A stretch of 51,254 nucleotides of DNA, from positions 1 to 51,254 of the forward strand of contig LNFL01000098.1 of the NCBI GenBank assembly GCA_001464275.1, in the 5' to 3' direction. Shown one piece after another: positions 26,576 through 33,700 of this stretch. The stretch's first letter is position 1, and each line of letters starts with the position of its first letter. The position numbers and the translations under genes were made by a program. This DNA is from Actinobacteria bacterium Ga0077560 (GTDB lineage Bacteria > Actinomycetota > Thermoleophilia > Miltoncostaeales > Miltoncostaeaceae). Below the pieces are notes generated by a model, which saw nothing but the letters and a program-made list of their open reading frames with translations, was not told the DNA's origin and ran no database searches.

Positions 26576-27672
26576 GCTGCGGCCTCCACGTCCGCGGCGC
26601 CGCGCCGTTCGCGCAGGCTCCGCACGGTCCCGGCGAGCCGGTGGGCGGCCAGCGCCGCACGGCCCTTCATCGACAGGGGCGCGGTTGCGCGCACCAACGG
26701 GACCGACCGGGAGATCAGGTCCTTGTAGGGGGCCGGGCCCGGCCCGAAGTCCACCACCTCCACGCCCTCGGATGAGAGCGCCTCGACCATGTTGAGCATC
26801 GAGATCCACCCCAGCATCATCAGGTCCTCGCGGGACCGGTCGAACGCGCCGGCGTAGGCGACCGCGGAGCCCCCGTCGCCCACGAAGGCCAGGTCCCAGG
26901 CCAGCAGCCGGCCGTCACCGGCGATCACACGCGAGAGCCGCGCGCGCCCCTCCGCGCCGAGGGCGGGGATCGCGGCCTCCGCGAACCGGCGTCGCACGCC
27001 GGGGCCCGCCAGCAGGTTCGGGCCGTCGCCCGGGAAGTTCACCGCGTGGTGGTCCAGCAGCGTCCCGAGCTGCGGTGCGATCTGGGCCCAGTCGGCCGTC
27101 CAGTCCACGTGCATCTCGACGCCCCGCTCCGCGGCGCGGCGGCGCGCGCGGCCCGCCTCCTTGCGCCGCTTGCGCACGGACCGCGGCGGATCGGCGATCT
27201 CCAGGCGCCAGGTCTCATGGGGTGTGAGCCGGACGCCGGGGATGGCGGCGCGCAGGGCGCCGATGGTCGCCGTGTCGGCGGGACAGCCGTCCAGCATCAG
27301 GACGTCGCCGGGCTCGCGGGCGATCTCAACCATGAGCGCCCGGAGCGCCTCGGTGTCGGTCGCCGGCGGCGCCACGTTGAACCACGCGTCGCCCTGCCCC
27401 AGGAACCGGACGAACCGGACGCCGCCGCGCGGCACGCATTCCAGGGCGGCGGCGGCCACCACGGCGCCGCCGCGGTCCACCACCACGGCCCGCGGCTCGG
27501 CCGGGCCGGAGGCCTCGCGCAGCCATGCCTCGAGCCATGCGATCCGGCGCAGCGGATCCGCCGGACGGGTGGCCGCCACGAGGTCGTCCCAGCCGGCCTC
27601 GGCGAGCCGTGCGAGGGCGGCGGCACCGGCCGTGCGGAGCACCTGGGGTGCGGTGTCGGTCGAGGAACTCAA
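26572..27672 (-). CDS. BioF2/FemAB-like (GNAT-fold) acyltransferase
   Basis: 366 aa if the TTG at 27672 is used; the start is uncertain. It follows the CelD/BioF2 plan. The N-half leads to RRIAWLEAWLREA and VRFVRFLGQGDAWFNV. A basic linker follows, RSVRKRRKEAGRARRRAAERG, matching the S-x-x-x-R-x-x-K-R pattern. The C-half has ARLSRVIAGDGRLLAWDLAF, AYAGAFDRSREDLMMLGW and VEVVDFGPGPAPYKDLIS, with the final FGPGxxxYK typical of this family. It is the second member of this family in the cluster (see 14546-15802) and is coupled by 4 bp to a GT4 gene. It probably acylates a sugar or lipid-linked glycan; substrate unknown. Confidence 0.75.
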   Translation of the reverse strand: MSSSTDTAPQVLRTAGAAALARLAEAGWDDLVAATRPADPLRRIAWLEAWLREASGPAEPRAVVVDRGGAVVAAAALECVPRGGVRFVRFLGQGDAWFNVAPPATDTEALRALMVEIAREPGDVLMLDGCPADTATIGALRAAIPGVRLTPHETWRLEIADPPRSVRKRRKEAGRARRRAAERGVEMHVDWTADWAQIAPQLGTLLDHHAVNFPGDGPNLLAGPGVRRRFAEAAIPALGAEGRARLSRVIAGDGRLLAWDLAFVGDGGSAVAYAGAFDRSREDLMMLGWISMLNMVEALSSEGVEVVDFGPGPAPYKDLISRSVPLVRATAPLSMKGRAALAAHRLAGTVRSLRERRGAADVEAAA

Positions 27673-27755
27673 GCGGGGGCGCTCCCGGGTCGAGATGACT
27701 GTTGCAGAACGGCTTCAGCATGCCGCGCACGGCGGGTCGGAGACACGGTCCGGTG

Positions 27756-27761
27756 TAGCAT
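27756..27761 (+). promoter_or_regulatory. -10-like TAGCAT before a 20-codon leader ORF
   Basis: TAGCAT ends 7 nt before the GTG at 27769, which would begin a leaderless 20-codon reading frame. It is the only good promoter candidate for the SDR gene at 27828. Confidence 0.4.
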
Positions 27762-27768
27762 CCGAGGC

Positions 27769-27831
27769 GTGTCCACGACCGCTCCGGGGCCCTGCCCGGA
27801 CGGTCTCGCAGCGACGAACGGAGTGACGTGA
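27769..27831 (+). CDS. Possible leader peptide, 20 aa, coupled to the SDR gene
   Basis: GTG 27769 begins a 20-codon frame (MSTTAPGPCPDGLAATNGVT) that ends in TGA at 27829-27831, overlapping the GTG start of the SDR gene as GTGA. A -10-like hexamer lies 7 nt upstream. It may be a translated leader that couples ribosomes into the SDR gene. The peptide has no recognisable function and the ORF may be chance. Confidence 0.3.
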   Translation: MSTTAPGPCPDGLAATNGVT

Positions 27832-28793
27832 GAAGAATCCTGGTCACCGGCGCCGCCGGCTATGTCGGCGGTACCCTGATCCGCCGCCTGCTGGCGGATC
27901 CCGACACCGAGGTCGTGGGTGTCGACCTGTGCGAGATGGATCACGGCGCCGAGGGCGTCCGGGAGATCATCGACCACCCGCGCCTCACCCTCGTGCGCGA
28001 GGACGTCCGGAACACCGCCGCGCTGGCCGAGCTGCTTCCCGGCACCGATGCCGTGGTGCACCTGGCCGCGATCGTCGGTGACCCCGCCGGCCGCCGCGAC
28101 CCCGACAAGACCCGCGCGATCAACATCGACGCGAGCGTCAACCTCATCGACGCGAGCCGTGACGCGGGCGTCGGCCACTTCGTGTTCGTGTCGACGTGCA
28201 GCAACTACGGCGTCTCCGACACCGACAACCTGGTCACCGAGGACGGCGACCTGAACCCGGTCTCCCTGTACGCCGAGACCAAGGTGGCGGTCGAGAAGCG
28301 GCTCATGGACGAGAAGACCCTCCCATGGACGGTGTGCCGGTTCGCGACCGTCTACGGCGTGGGGCCGCGCATGCGCTTCGACCTCACGGTGAACGAGTTC
28401 GCCATCGACGCGCTGAACGAGGGCGTGCTGGAGATCTACGGTGAGCAGTTCTGGCGTCCCTATGTGCATGTCGAGGATGCGGCGCGCGGCGTCGAGATGG
28501 TGCTCGCCCAGCCCGACAAGAGCGCCTTCCGGGTCTTCAACGTCGGCAACTCCGACGAGAACTACACCAAGCGCATGATGTACGAGCTGCTGAAGGAACG
28601 GCTTCCCTCGCTCGAGGCGAAGTGGGTGCAGATCGATGAGGACCCCCGGTCCTACAAGGTCAGCTTCCAGCGGATCAAGGACGAGCTCGGCTACGAGACC
28701 ACCTGGACGGTGCCCTCGGGGATGGATCAGATCCTCGATCACGCGCGCCTCGGTGCGTTCCCCGACCCGAAGGCCGCCCGCTTCCGGAACTAG
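27828..28793 (+). CDS. NAD-dependent nucleotide-sugar epimerase/dehydratase (extended SDR)
   Basis: 321 aa from GTG 27828 with GGAG 5 nt upstream. The Rossmann start RRILVTGAAGYVGGTLIRRLL has the GxxGxxG loop. VVHLAAIVGDPAGRRDP, then FVFVSTCSNYG and the intact catalytic YAETK (Y-x3-K) follow, then a substrate domain ending VHVEDAARGVEMVL, FNVGNSDENYTKRMM and ELGYETTWTV. It is likely to epimerise, dehydrate or reduce a nucleotide-diphosphate sugar for the polysaccharide. It resembles the UDP-glucose 4-epimerase-related subgroup with a shortened N-terminal motif spacing. Unlike the second SDR (40214-41167), all catalytic residues are present. Confidence 0.88.
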   Translation: MRRILVTGAAGYVGGTLIRRLLADPDTEVVGVDLCEMDHGAEGVREIIDHPRLTLVREDVRNTAALAELLPGTDAVVHLAAIVGDPAGRRDPDKTRAINIDASVNLIDASRDAGVGHFVFVSTCSNYGVSDTDNLVTEDGDLNPVSLYAETKVAVEKRLMDEKTLPWTVCRFATVYGVGPRMRFDLTVNEFAIDALNEGVLEIYGEQFWRPYVHVEDAARGVEMVLAQPDKSAFRVFNVGNSDENYTKRMMYELLKERLPSLEAKWVQIDEDPRSYKVSFQRIKDELGYETTWTVPSGMDQILDHARLGAFPDPKAARFRN

Positions 28794-28834
28794 TGGGGAG
28801 GCCGGGGGCGCGCACCGCGTCCCCGGCCACCCAC
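28793..28834 (+). terminator. Terminator after the SDR gene
   Basis: GTGGG..GGCCGGGG pairs with CCCCGGCC..CCCAC around a 13-nt loop, starting at the stop codon of the SDR gene. Confidence 0.6.
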
Positions 28835-28893
28835 CGCCCCCGCCACACGGGGGCCGCCGAATCGGGCGGCCACGGTGGCGGGTGGGAACCTCA

Positions 28894-28927
28894 CCGTCCG
28901 CGCGGCGGGCACGGCCTGCGCGGACGG
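28894..28927. terminator. Hairpin CCGTCCGCGC / GCGCGGACGG
   Basis: A perfect 10-bp stem with a 14-nt loop lies midway between the convergent SDR and sugar-transferase genes. It is one of three hairpins in a 227-bp gap. Confidence 0.45.
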
Positions 28928-28946
28928 TATCGGGCCCGCTCAACGC

Positions 28947-28980
28947 GACGGCCCGCCCGGGAGTGTTGGGGCGGGCCGTC
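28947..28980 (-). terminator. Terminator of the sugar-transferase gene
   Basis: GACGGCCCGCCC (28947-28958) pairs perfectly with GGGCGGGCCGTC (28969-28980). It lies 41 nt past the minus-strand stop at 29021. Confidence 0.55.
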
Positions 28981-29020
28981 GGGGTGGTGCGGGCGCGGCG
29001 GCGATCCGTCGCCGGCCGGA

Positions 29021-30541
29021 TCAGGCGGTGTGCTCCGCCCCGCCGGTGGCGGCAACCGGCTTGGACGAGCTGTCCTTGCCGGAGCGGAACTTCACGTGGC
29101 TGGCGAGCTGGCTCAGGTGGAGCTCCCCGCCCCGGAAGATCGCGACCGCGGTCCAGAGGAGGCACTTCATGTCGAGCAGCCAGCTCTGGTGGTCCACGTA
29201 GTACTGGTCGATCGCCAGCTTGGTGGGGAGCAGCGTGCTGAGGTAGAAGGCCTCGAAGTCGTCACCGACGAGGTGCTCGAACTCGGAGCGGTAGCGGATC
29301 TGGCTGAGGCCGGTGATGCCCGGGCGGACGGCCAGGACGCTTCGGTACGCCTCGTGGTGGGCCCGGACGTAGCGGGCGTCCTCCGGCCGGGGGCCGACGA
29401 GGCTCATGTCGCCCTTCAGCACGTTCCACAGCTGCGGAAGCTCGTCGAGCTTGGAGTGGGCCAGGAAGCGACCCATCCGGGTGAACCGGTCGTCGTTGTC
29501 GAGCGTGAGGGCGGGGCCCGTCGCGCCGTCGTACATCTTCCGGAACTTGAGCATCTTGAAGGGCTGCTCGTTGCGGCCGATCCGGTTGGCGCGGTAGATG
29601 ACCGGGCCGGGCGAGTCGAGCTTGATCGCCGCCGCCAGGACCGCCCACACCGGCGCGGCGACCAGCAGGAGCGCAGAGGAGAGCACGACGTCGGTCACCC
29701 GCTGGGCGATCTCCGACCCGCGGCGGCTGCTGTGGCTGCTGGCCACGACCACCGGAAGGCCCTCGAGGCGCCGCAGGCTCAGGTTGCCGTCGAGCCCCTC
29801 GAACAGGCGTGACACGACCGCGACCTGCGTGCCGGTGGACCGGCACTCACGGACGGCCTCCTGCAGCTCGTGGTCCGGGGACCCGAGGAACGAGAAGACG
29901 ACCAGGTCGATGCGGTGACGACGGACCACGTCGCTGATCTCGGTGATGTCGCCGAGCGTGGCCGGAACGGGGCCACCGGCCTCCGCGGCATCCGAGTGGT
30001 GGTCGTCGACCGTGCCGACCACGTCGAACCGGCGGCCACGGGGAAGGGACTCCACGAGGTGCTCCGCGACGTCGCCGGCCCCGACCACCAGGACGCGGCA
30101 CGGGAAGCCGAACGCCTTGGACATGATCGCCCCGACGAGCCAGGCCGACGCGACCGAGGCCGCGGCCAGCAGGAACGCGTCCGCCGCGGTAAGGCCCGTG
30201 ATGAGGCCCTGCCCGGCGATCGACAGCACCATCGCGATTGCGAGGACCGCGCCCGCGGCGTGCCCGATGCGGTGCCGGCGAACCAGCACGGGACGGGCCC
30301 GCTCGGTGGGCGGGATGCTCCAGGAGACCACAGCCGCACTGAGGATGCCCATCAGCACCCCGATGCCGAGCCCACTTCGCAGGCTCACATCGGCAAGCGC
30401 AAGCACGATGTTGGAGGCGACCAGGCTGGCGACGACGACCTCGGCGGAGCGCATGAACCGCGGCGAGCGGCTCCGTGCGGTGTCCTCTGCGGTCGCCGTG
30501 GAGAGCTTTGGTTCCTGGCGGAGAGCGGCATGTGTGGTCAT
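29021..30541 (-). CDS. Polyprenyl-phosphate sugar phosphotransferase (WcaJ/WbaP type), initiates the repeat unit
   Basis: 506 aa from ATG 30541. Four to five N-terminal transmembrane helices (about 30-150) precede a Rossmann-like domain (CRVLVVGAGDVAEHLVE, about 155-270). The C-terminal bacterial sugar transferase domain has a membrane helix (VVLSSALLLVAAPVWAVLAA), then KLDSPGPVIYRANRIGRNEQ, FKMLKFRKM, RFTRMGRFLAHSKLDELPQL, NVLKGDMSLVGPRPED and RPGITGLSQIRYRSE. It transfers a hexose-1-phosphate from a UDP-sugar to undecaprenyl phosphate at the inner membrane, the first committed step of the polysaccharide. TATCGT, a -10-like hexamer, ends 7 nt before the ATG and favours this start over the GTG three codons upstream. 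Confidence 0.93.
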   Translation of the reverse strand: MTTHAALRQEPKLSTATAEDTARSRSPRFMRSAEVVVASLVASNIVLALADVSLRSGLGIGVLMGILSAAVVSWSIPPTERARPVLVRRHRIGHAAGAVLAIAMVLSIAGQGLITGLTAADAFLLAAASVASAWLVGAIMSKAFGFPCRVLVVGAGDVAEHLVESLPRGRRFDVVGTVDDHHSDAAEAGGPVPATLGDITEISDVVRRHRIDLVVFSFLGSPDHELQEAVRECRSTGTQVAVVSRLFEGLDGNLSLRRLEGLPVVVASSHSSRRGSEIAQRVTDVVLSSALLLVAAPVWAVLAAAIKLDSPGPVIYRANRIGRNEQPFKMLKFRKMYDGATGPALTLDNDDRFTRMGRFLAHSKLDELPQLWNVLKGDMSLVGPRPEDARYVRAHHEAYRSVLAVRPGITGLSQIRYRSEFEHLVGDDFEAFYLSTLLPTKLAIDQYYVDHQSWLLDMKCLLWTAVAIFRGGELHLSQLASHVKFRSGKDSSSKPVAATGGAEHTA

Positions 30542-30548
30542 GTGGGCC

Positions 30549-30554
30549 ACGATA
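30549..30554 (-). promoter_or_regulatory. -10-like TATCGT for the sugar transferase gene
   Basis: Minus-strand TATCGT ends 7 nt before ATG 30541, consistent with a leaderless mRNA. Confidence 0.45.
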
Positions 30555-30761
30555 GGTCGCCCCCGGAGCCCCTCGCGCGGGTCGGTCGGCTAGGTCTTCC
30601 TGACCCGGCGGAGGGTTTCGCCGGTCCCTCACGACGGTATACTGCGATTTTGGCAAGTTTCGGGGGTCGTCCGAGGCCCCTACGACCGCCCGCCCCCGCG
30701 CAGGCTTTGGCGCACAGCGGCGTTGGAGTGATCCGGGCTTTGCGAGGTGCAGCAGCTGTTT

Positions 30762-30782
30762 CGGCGCCCCGCAGGGGCGCCG
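30762..30782 (+). terminator. Terminator-type hairpin, repeat arm 1
   Basis: CGGCGCCCC-GCA-GGGGCGCCG followed by TCTGCTTTTCG on the plus strand. No plus-strand gene ends upstream of it, so it belongs to the repeat rather than to a transcription unit. Confidence 0.6.
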
Positions 30783-30978
30783 TCTGCTTTTCGCCTGTGG
30801 TCGTGATCGGGCTTCTTATGGCCTGGTCGACTCGCGCAAACGCTGCCCATGGCGCGTCTGAGGGCGTTGGCCCCAGGAACCACGGCTTGCGCCTGCGCTG
30901 CCACTGAGCATTTGGTCCTCGCCATCCACAAGGGCTGCCTCGCATCCCCGGACAGTGGTGCACCGCAGCCATGAGTTG

Positions 30979-30997
30979 CCGCGCCGGGACGGCGCGG
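30979..30997. other. Core hairpin of repeat copy A
   Basis: CCGCGCC-GGGAC-GGCGCGG is conserved identically in copy B at 51083-51101, followed in both by GTTTCCACCCCTGGCGCGCT. Confidence 0.55.
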
Positions 30998-31119
30998 TTT
31001 CCACCCCTGGCGCGCTCCCGAGGACAGCCGAGGCAATTCGCCTATCGGTACCCGTGAGGACGCTGACCCCGGACGGCCGCAGAGCACCCAATCCGGTGGA
31101 CGACTGAATGGAGTCCCCA

Positions 31120-31137
31120 CGGCGCATGGATGCGCCG
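31120..31137. other. Covarying palindrome of repeat copy A
   Basis: CGGCGCAT-GG-ATGCGCCG. The equivalent in copy B (51223-51240) is CGGCTCAT-GG-ATGAGCCG. One G:C pair has become T:A, so pairing is kept. Confidence 0.6.
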
Positions 31138-31269
31138 TTCGAACCAACTGCAGGCAGCCGCAAGGCGTGGTTCCTGGGGCAAACGTCGCCGGACGCCAAT
31201 CAGCGACTCGCTTGCGCGAGTCGAAACGGCGATGAGAAGCCGCTGAAACGACCACAAACGAAAAGCAAA

Positions 31270-31290
31270 CGGCGCCCCTGCGGGGCGCCG
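31270..31290 (-). terminator. Terminator-type hairpin, repeat arm 2 (inverted)
   Basis: The same 9-bp stem as arm 1; read on the minus strand it is followed by TTTGCTTTTCG. It lies downstream of the DegT operon in the direction of its transcription. Confidence 0.6.
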
Positions 31291-31305
31291 AAGGAACTAC
31301 TGCAC

Positions 31306-31385
31306 CACTCCAGGCCCGGATCACTCCAAGAACGGATCACTCCAGGCCCGGATCACTCCAAGAACGGATCACTCCGAGCCCGGAC
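31306..31385. repeat. Five tandem 16-bp units (CACTCCAGGCCCGGAT / CACTCCAAGAACGGAT)
   Basis: Units start at 31306, 31322, 31338, 31354 and 31370 and alternate between two versions, giving a 32-bp higher-order period. The unit is the reverse complement of the outer edge of the large repeat's arms (GGAGTGATCCGGGC). Confidence 0.8.
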
Positions 31386-31431
31386 TACGCAACGCCCGGA
31401 CCTTCTCCCTGTCGCCGGTCCGAAAAGCAAA

Positions 31432-31452
31432 CGGCGCCCCTGCGGGGCGCCG
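31432..31452 (-). terminator. Intrinsic terminator of the aminotransferase/nucleotidyltransferase operon
   Basis: On the minus strand CGGCGCCCC-GCA-GGGGCGCCG is followed by TTTGCTTTTCG, 65 nt past the DegT stop. It is the same hairpin as in the large repeat, with a partial arm (GGAGTGATCC..GGCTTT) beside it. Confidence 0.75.
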
Positions 31453-31516
31453 TTCTACAACTACGCCAGCTGAAAGCCGGGATCACTCCAGGTGACCGCC
31501 GTCGATGCGGCTCGTC

Positions 31517-32644
31517 CTACGCGTTCACCATTGCGAAGAGGCCCAGGACCCGGTCGACGTCGCTGTCGGCCATTGCGGGGTACAGGGGGAGGGTCACCTC
31601 ACGGGCGGCGTAGTCCTCGGTGATCGGGAGGGCGGCCTGCGGCTGGAAGACCTTGAACGAGTGGACCGGCTGGTAGTGGACCGAGGTCTGGATGCCGGCG
31701 TCGGCGGCGGCCGCGCGGAGGCGGTCCCGCTCCTCGTTGCTGGGGGTGACCAGCGGCATGATGTGGCAGGAGCTCATCTCGTCCAGCTCGGCCGAGAACG
31801 GGACGAACCCGACCTCGGGGGTCCGCTCGAGGCCCAGCCGGTAACGGCCGACCAGTTCGCGGCGACGGGCGAGCATGGCGGGGAGCTTGTCCAGCTGCAC
31901 CAGGCCGAGGGCGGCCTCCAGCTCGCTGGGACGGTAGTTGTAGCCCCGCTCGATGACGTCGTACCCGCTGGCGTGGCCGCGCTCGCGGTCCCAGGAGGTG
32001 GCGGTCATCCCGTGGGCGCGCAGCAGGCGCATCCGGCGGACGAGCTCCTCGTCGTCGGAGGTGCACATGCCGCCCTCGCCGGTCACGAGGTTCTTGTTCG
32101 AGAAGAACGAGAAGCAGGAGATGTCGCCGAGCGAGCCGGCCGGGCCCTCGGCGGAGCGGGCGCCGGGAGAGTGCGCGGCGTCCTCCACCAGGGCGAGCCC
32201 GTGGGCGTCGCTGAGCGCGCGCAGCGCGACCATGTCGGCGACGTAGCCGGCGTAGTGCACGGTGCAGATCGCCTTGGTGCGCGGACCGATGAGGGCGCGG
32301 ACGGCCTCCGGGTCCATGAGGGGGCACTCCGGCGACACGATGTCGGCGAACACCGGGGTGGCGCCCGTGTAGGCCACGGCGTTGGCGGTCGCGACGAAGG
32401 TGAGGGACGGGACGATGACCTCGTCGCCCGGGCCCAGGTCCAGCGCGGCGAACGCCAGGTGGAGCGCGGCGGTGCACGAGGACGCCATCACGCCGTGCTT
32501 GGAGCCGACGAACGTGGAGAACGCCTGCTCGAACTGCGCGGTCCGGGGGCCCATGGTGAGCCAGCCGGAGCGGACGACGTCCGCCACGGCCTGCACCTCG
32601 GCCTCGTCGAAGCTGGGGGCGGAAAGGGGAAGCTGGTCGCTCAC
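31517..32644 (-). CDS. DegT/DnrJ/EryC1/StrS-family nucleotide-sugar aminotransferase
   Basis: 375 aa from GTG 32644. It is PLP-dependent with aspartate-aminotransferase fold. Seen here are VMASSCTAALHLAF (phosphate-cup SCTAA), EVIVPSLTFVATANAV, VHYAGYVADM, ALVEDAAHSPGAR (Asp that contacts PLP) and SFFSNKNLVTGEGG, with the internal-aldimine Lys at residue 184. Such enzymes put an amino group on a 3- or 4-keto nucleotide sugar. It overlaps the nucleotidyltransferase gene by GTGA, so the two are made together to supply an amino sugar. The keto-sugar precursor could come from the SDR encoded at 27828. Regiochemistry unknown. Confidence 0.93.
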   Translation of the reverse strand: MSDQLPLSAPSFDEAEVQAVADVVRSGWLTMGPRTAQFEQAFSTFVGSKHGVMASSCTAALHLAFAALDLGPGDEVIVPSLTFVATANAVAYTGATPVFADIVSPECPLMDPEAVRALIGPRTKAICTVHYAGYVADMVALRALSDAHGLALVEDAAHSPGARSAEGPAGSLGDISCFSFFSNKNLVTGEGGMCTSDDEELVRRMRLLRAHGMTATSWDRERGHASGYDVIERGYNYRPSELEAALGLVQLDKLPAMLARRRELVGRYRLGLERTPEVGFVPFSAELDEMSSCHIMPLVTPSNEERDRLRAAAADAGIQTSVHYQPVHSFKVFQPQAALPITEDYAAREVTLPLYPAMADSDVDRVLGLFAMVNA

Positions 32645-33477
32645 GCGCGCACCTCCTGCACGGGCGCGAGCAACTGCTCGCGGATCTTCTCGAAGTCGTC
32701 GATGGCCTGCTGGTAGTCCGAGTGGCGGCCGATGTCGAGCCAGTACCCGTCGAACGGGTAGCCGGCGACGGGACGGCCGTCGGCGAGGAGCCGGTTGATG
32801 AGCGTCGGGATGTCGAGCGGCTCGCCGGGCGTCACGTAGGTGAGGGCCTCGGGCTCGAAGACGTAGACGCCCATGGAGACCGTGGACTCGATCTCCGGCT
32901 TCTCGCGGTAGCTGGTGATGGCCCGCGCGGCACCGATGTGCTCGCCCAGGTCGAGCACGCCGAACTCCACCTTGATGGGGCGGCGCATGACGGCGATCGT
33001 CAGGACCGCGCCGCTCTCGTCGTGCGCGTCCACCAGGTCGTTGAAGCGCAGCGTGGTGAGCAGATCGCCGTTCATGACGATGAGCCGGCGGGACCGGGTC
33101 TCCTCGGGCAGGAACGCGAGGGGGCCGACGGTGCCGAGGGGGGTGGTCTCCTGGATGTAGGAGACGTCCATCCCGTAGCGCTCGCCGTTCCCGCAGTACG
33201 CCCGGATGAGGTCGGCCATGTGGCCGACCGCCAGGGTCGTCTCATCCCAGCCCTGCGCGTGGAGCTGCCGCAGCAGCACGTCGAGGATCGGTCCGTCACC
33301 GAGCGGCATCAGCGGCTTGGGCAGGACGGAGGTGAAGGGCGCGAGGCGCGTCCCCTTGCCGCCGGCGAGGATCACCGGCGCTGGCCGGCGGTCGTCACCG
33401 CCGCGCGAGGTTCCGTTCTCGCGGGCGAAGCGGCGGGTGGGTGCATCCATGCTCATGTGGGTCTCCTGTTCGGACAT
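32641..33477 (-). CDS. Nucleotide-sugar pyrophosphorylase (NTP_transferase family)
   Basis: 278 aa. After a polar 30-residue N-terminal extension comes PVILAGGKGTRLAPFTSVLPKPLMPLG, the family signature with the catalytic GxGTRL..PK(P). It continues with PILDVLLRQL, LIVMNGDLLTTLRF (the D that holds Mg2+), and EVEFGVLDLG-like and DIPTLINRLLADGRPVAGYPFDGYWLDIG. It activates a sugar-1-phosphate with an NTP to give an NDP-sugar and pyrophosphate. The closest type is glucose- or mannose-1-phosphate nucleotidyltransferase (RmlA/HddC/GmhD-like). ATG 33477 is preceded by GGAGG at 8 nt. Co-operonic with the DegT aminotransferase. Exact sugar and nucleotide unknown. Confidence 0.9.
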   Translation of the reverse strand: MSEQETHMSMDAPTRRFARENGTSRGGDDRRPAPVILAGGKGTRLAPFTSVLPKPLMPLGDGPILDVLLRQLHAQGWDETTLAVGHMADLIRAYCGNGERYGMDVSYIQETTPLGTVGPLAFLPEETRSRRLIVMNGDLLTTLRFNDLVDAHDESGAVLTIAVMRRPIKVEFGVLDLGEHIGAARAITSYREKPEIESTVSMGVYVFEPEALTYVTPGEPLDIPTLINRLLADGRPVAGYPFDGYWLDIGRHSDYQQAIDDFEKIREQLLAPVQEVRA

Positions 33478-33700
33478 CGCGCGTCCTCCAGAGCTGTGCG
33501 CATCCGGCCGGATGTCCGGCCGCTGTGGGGGCCGACCGTGGGGGGTCGGTGACGAGGTTCAGCGTCGCACGCGCACTCATGGCGCTGGAACGGGTCAGGG
33601 GCATAGTCCGATGGCTATGCGTTCGTTGGGGTGCGCACGTGGTTACATCCGTGTTGCCAGCCTTCGGGTTGCAGGATTCACGCATTGGGGGAGGATTCGG

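Larger units (their letters stand above)
30727..31327. repeat. About 600-bp non-coding repeat with long inverted arms (copy A)
   Basis: The left arm (about 30727-30905) and the inverted right arm (about 31150-31327) share GGAGTGATCCGGGC at the outer edge, then GTGCAG, a CGGCGCCCC-GCA-GGGGCGCCG hairpin, a TGCTTTTCG tract, TGTGGTCGT, CGACTCGCGCAA and CCCCAGGAACCACG. The central 250 bp hold two further hairpins (30979-30997 and 31120-31137). A second copy begins at 50806. Arm and core are far better conserved between copies than a neutral gap would be. Open frames inside differ between copies, so it is not coding. It could be a miniature inverted-repeat or foldback element, or a structured RNA. 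The remaining gap, 30555-30726 and 31386-31415, shows nothing else. Confidence 0.75.

Noticed and set aside
30680..31324. A 214-codon minus-strand frame in the large gap as a gene
   Set aside because: The frame is broken in copy B, residue pattern is not conserved and it runs through the inverted arms; the conservation is at nucleotide and pairing level.
31306..31385. Tandem 16-bp units as a CRISPR array
   Set aside because: The units abut without spacers, are too short, and no cas gene is present.
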